From an uncultured Blautia sp. (GTDB lineage Bacteria; Bacillota; Clostridia; Lachnospirales; Lachnospiraceae): a DNA stretch of 64,000 bases. Each line of letters begins with the position of its first letter. The stretch's first letter is position 1. The translations under genes and the position numbers were made by a program. The notes below the pieces were generated by a model. That model searched no databases. It was not told the origin of the DNA and saw only the letters and a program-made list of their open reading frames with translations. This document shows, in pieces, positions 62,051 to 64,000 of this stretch. The DNA lies in the NCBI GenBank assembly GCA_934378195.1, contig CAKRPO010000003.1, forward strand, positions 1-64,000. The letters run 5' to 3'.

Positions 62051-62740
62051 TTATTTATCTTGCAAAATTCTCTTCCTGATGCTCAGAAGATGATATTCCA
62101 TTGCATTTCTTGCATCAATTCCTCTGTGTTCTGAAATAGCAAGTGCAATCTCTCGATGTTCCGGGACGGTTTCTTTGGGGTGGCGTGTGCTGGAGACGCT
62201 GTCGTATAATGCCTGCATCTGATGAATATATGGAATCAGATTGTGAATGGCTGTATTGCCACTGCAGTTCGCTACTGCCTGGTGGAATTCCATGTCTTTT
62301 TTTATGTAGTTTTTGCCAGATTTTATGATGCCATCAAGTTCATCACATAATATAAAAAGAAGTTCATGATCTCTGCGGGTAGCATTTTGGGCAGCCAGGG
62401 CTGCCGCATTTGGTTCGATCATGATTCGAAGTTCCAGCAGATCTCTTGCAAGTTTCTCTTTATCATAGATCAGCGAGAAGCCAAGCGGATCATCAGAGAC
62501 ACCAAGTTTATGAGAAACAAAAGTCCCGGCACCTCTCTGAATATCCAGGATATCTCTGTCTGCCAGAAGCCTTTCAGCCAGACGGATGGTAGAGCGGCTG
62601 ACTTCGAAACGCTGAGCCATCTGGATCTCATTTGGAAGTTTGGCACCGGCTTTGTAGTTTTCCATATGGAGCATGGCGACGATCGCGTCAGCGGTACGCT
62701 CCGGGAGAGATTTTTGATTTACGGTATTTATTTCTTTCAT
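62051..62740 (-). CDS. GntR/FadR-family regulator
   Basis: 229 residues: winged helix near 12-75 ('GAKLPNEIQMAQRFEVSRST') and an FCD domain ('MEFHQAVANCSGN', 'EHREIALAISEHRG'). It lies 28 bases after azlD with AGGAAG ahead of the ATG. It is thus the last gene of an operon with a branched-chain amino acid exporter and may regulate it. Confidence 0.88.
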   Translation of the reverse strand: MKEINTVNQKSLPERTADAIVAMLHMENYKAGAKLPNEIQMAQRFEVSRSTIRLAERLLADRDILDIQRGAGTFVSHKLGVSDDPLGFSLIYDKEKLARDLLELRIMIEPNAAALAAQNATRRDHELLFILCDELDGIIKSGKNYIKKDMEFHQAVANCSGNTAIHNLIPYIHQMQALYDSVSSTRHPKETVPEHREIALAISEHRGIDARNAMEYHLLSIRKRILQDK

Positions 62741-62768
62741 ATTGAACTTCCTTTCAGTTGAAGTTCCC

Positions 62769-63101
62769 TTAGCGAAAAACAGTCTGTACCAGTATCATAT
62801 ACAATACGGTTCCACCACCGATACTCAGCAGGGTATTTTTTTTCCATTTATGAATCAGCACGATAAAGATAATTGCAATTGCCTCCGGAAGCCCATGTGT
62901 ATTGCTTGCCGGGGTGTCTTTCAGGCAGTAAATAACGAGAAGTCCGATCGCTGCATACGGAAGTACCGTTCCAAGGTATTTGACAAATTCCGGTGGATTT
63001 TTCCCTTCGGGAAAAATAATAAAAGGGATAAAACGTGTTGCCATCGTTCCAAGGACGACTGCCGCAATGGTGATAATTGCCTGTGTTGTTGTCATTGTCA
63101 T
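62769..63101 (-). CDS. azlD: Branched-chain amino acid exporter small subunit AzlD
   Basis: 110 residues with three or four hydrophobic helices ('[20 protein letters not shown]', '[17 protein letters not shown]'). It pairs with AzlC in the membrane to export branched-chain amino acids or analogues. Its start overlaps the azlC stop by four bases (ATGA type). Confidence 0.9.
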   Translation of the reverse strand: MTMTTTQAIITIAAVVLGTMATRFIPFIIFPEGKNPPEFVKYLGTVLPYAAIGLLVIYCLKDTPASNTHGLPEAIAIIFIVLIHKWKKNTLLSIGGGTVLYMILVQTVFR

Positions 63102-63796
63102 TTTACAGCTACCTCCGGTTTCTTACTGAATTTACGTTCAGCAGTGAAGCACACAATGATGAAGATCATGGCCGGAACGATGAAATTGCTGTTTCCGAAA
63201 ATTATGAGACAGATGGCGGAACAAATTAATCCTACCAGCGCCGGGCGATGATCTTTGACTTCTTCCCACTGATTCAGGAACATAACGACAAAAAGTGCAG
63301 TCATGACAAATTCAATTCCAGTTGTGTCAAAATGAATCACGTATCCAAGAAGTGCGCCTGCGGTGGCTGCAAAAACCCAGTAAATCTGATTCAGCAGATT
63401 TACAAAGAACATGAACCATCCCCGGTCCACATCCTCCGGCGGTGTTACCGTACAGTTGACAGTAAAAGATTCATCACACATTCCAAAAATAAGATAGAAC
63501 TTCTTCCACCCAGTATTCTTATATTTATCCAGCATGGAAAGTCCGTAAAATAAATGTCTGGCATTGACCATCAGTGCCAGAAAGAAAGCTGCGACCGGAC
63601 TGAATGTCGACAGCAGGAGATTTGCCGTTACAAATTCCATAGAGCCTGCAAAGATAAACATACTCATAAAGAATGGATACCATACGGAAAATCCCTTGCT
63701 CTGCATCATAAATCCATAGGACATTCCCAGAAAAAGGAAACCTATACCGATAGGAATCGTGTATGGAAACGCGGCTTTAAATGCTTTTTTCTTCAT
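63098..63796 (-). CDS. azlC: Branched-chain amino acid exporter large subunit AzlC
   Basis: 232 residues, about five helices. Landmarks: '[15 protein letters not shown]', '[14 protein letters not shown]', '[16 protein letters not shown]' and '[10 protein letters not shown]'. Operon azlC-azlD-gntR on the minus strand. AAGGAG lies ahead of the ATG, inside a short frame that may be a leader peptide. Confidence 0.92.
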   Translation of the reverse strand: MKKKAFKAAFPYTIPIGIGFLFLGMSYGFMMQSKGFSVWYPFFMSMFIFAGSMEFVTANLLLSTFSPVAAFFLALMVNARHLFYGLSMLDKYKNTGWKKFYLIFGMCDESFTVNCTVTPPEDVDRGWFMFFVNLLNQIYWVFAATAGALLGYVIHFDTTGIEFVMTALFVVMFLNQWEEVKDHRPALVGLICSAICLIIFGNSNFIVPAMIFIIVCFTAERKFSKKPEVAVK

Positions 63797-63799
63797 TGG

Positions 63800-63928
63800 T
63801 TAAAAAACTCCTTGACTTTTAGAATAGGTTTCTATGCCATATTCCTCGAGAGCCTTCATGATTTTCTCCATTCTGGCTCTTTCGACCTGTTCCATAGCAA
63901 TTATACCAGCATTCAGTAATTCCTGCAT
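63800..63928 (-). CDS. Possible 42-residue small protein or leader ahead of azlC
   Basis: A frame from ATG (63928) to TAA ends three bases before the azlC ATG and contains its ribosome site. The product MQELLNAGIIAMEQVERA... is Glu/Lys/Met-rich and likely helical. No good ribosome site is seen for the frame itself. It could be a leader or a chance frame; it contains no run of branched-chain codons. I see nothing in the last 70 bases of the window. Confidence 0.35.
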   Translation of the reverse strand: MQELLNAGIIAMEQVERARMEKIMKALEEYGIETYSKSQGVF

Positions 63929-64000
63929 TATCAATTACATAAAAATTACCTCAAAAATTTATTTGGAATTGATATGTGTAAGTTTTTATGTAAATGTAAA

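Noticed and set aside
1..64000. Prophage, conjugative element, rRNA or tRNA genes
   Set aside because: I found no integrase, terminase, relaxase, transposase, tRNA cloverleaf with CCA or rRNA signature in any intergenic region I read.

Overview
The window is chromosomal DNA of a low-GC, Gram-positive, endospore-lineage anaerobe, most likely a gut Lachnospiraceae (Blautia/Dorea/Mediterraneibacter-like; genus not resolved). The case rests on spore genes (spmA, spmB, a GerA-type receptor, a SPOCS-LysM protein), an ileS T-box leader, monoderm lipoproteins, DUF4317 and DUF6483 families, strong AGGAGG-type ribosome sites and TTGxxx-17-TATAAT promoters. I see no rRNA, tRNA, CRISPR array, transposase, prophage or conjugative module. 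Genes are densely packed housekeeping and accessory operons.

Layout. 1-2.1 kb: end of an unidentified gene, a remnant of a PD-(D/E)XK nuclease-like protein, and pgi. 2.1-6.8 kb (minus): a BceRS/BceAB-type peptide-sensing and resistance module. 6.9-8.2 kb: DUF2284 protein and a double-domain L-rhamnose mutarotase. 8.3-12.4 kb: TetR regulator divergent from a giant YhgE/Pip membrane protein, with a shared operator/promoter region. 12.6-16.5 kb: HtrA-like protease, DEDDh exonuclease, D,D-carboxypeptidase. 16.6-22.7 kb: T-box leader (ATC specifier), ileS, glgP. 22.9-24.1 kb: tandem 113-bp duplication, spmA, and a 28-codon type I toxin-like gene facing a short antisense RNA, the cassette bracketed by 18-bp direct repeats. 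24.2-28.7 kb: HD hydrolase, AraC regulator, galactokinase, spmB, plsC. 28.9-37.7 kb: PrcB-like lipoprotein, SPOCS-LysM protein, ispE, GntR, a GerA operon whose B and C subunits are fused, murI, DUF1934. 37.8-45.6 kb: a small membrane protein, two tandem deacetylase paralogues, a trigger-factor-like lipoprotein, nagA, and a third deacetylase. 45.9-56.3 kb: glgB, a small conserved protein, a His/Cys-rich COG0523 GTPase plus a second GTPase fused to a YcgQ/DUF1980-type domain, pth, mfd, a PrsA-FKBP lipoprotein. 56.4-60.7 kb: DUF4317/DUF6483 pair and a GGDEF-REC-HD-GYP protein with an HPt partner. 60.8-63.9 kb (minus): glycerol dehydrogenase and an azlC-azlD-gntR operon.

How the genes fit together. 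Glycogen turnover (glgP, glgB, pgi) and galactose/amino-sugar entry (galK, nagA) feed central sugar metabolism. murI, D,D-carboxypeptidase and three deacetylases act on the wall. Several lipoproteins or anchored proteins (HtrA, TF-like, PrsA-FKBP) form an extracytoplasmic folding and quality-control set.

The most unusual material is non-coding: (i) a three-copy palindromic element placed directly after intrinsic terminators, with base-pair-preserving changes between copies and a constant tail; (ii) a palindromic intergenic family carrying one to three 9-bp GTGAACRGA units; (iii) the direct-repeat-flanked toxin/antisense cassette; and (iv) duplicated terminator units upstream of spmA.
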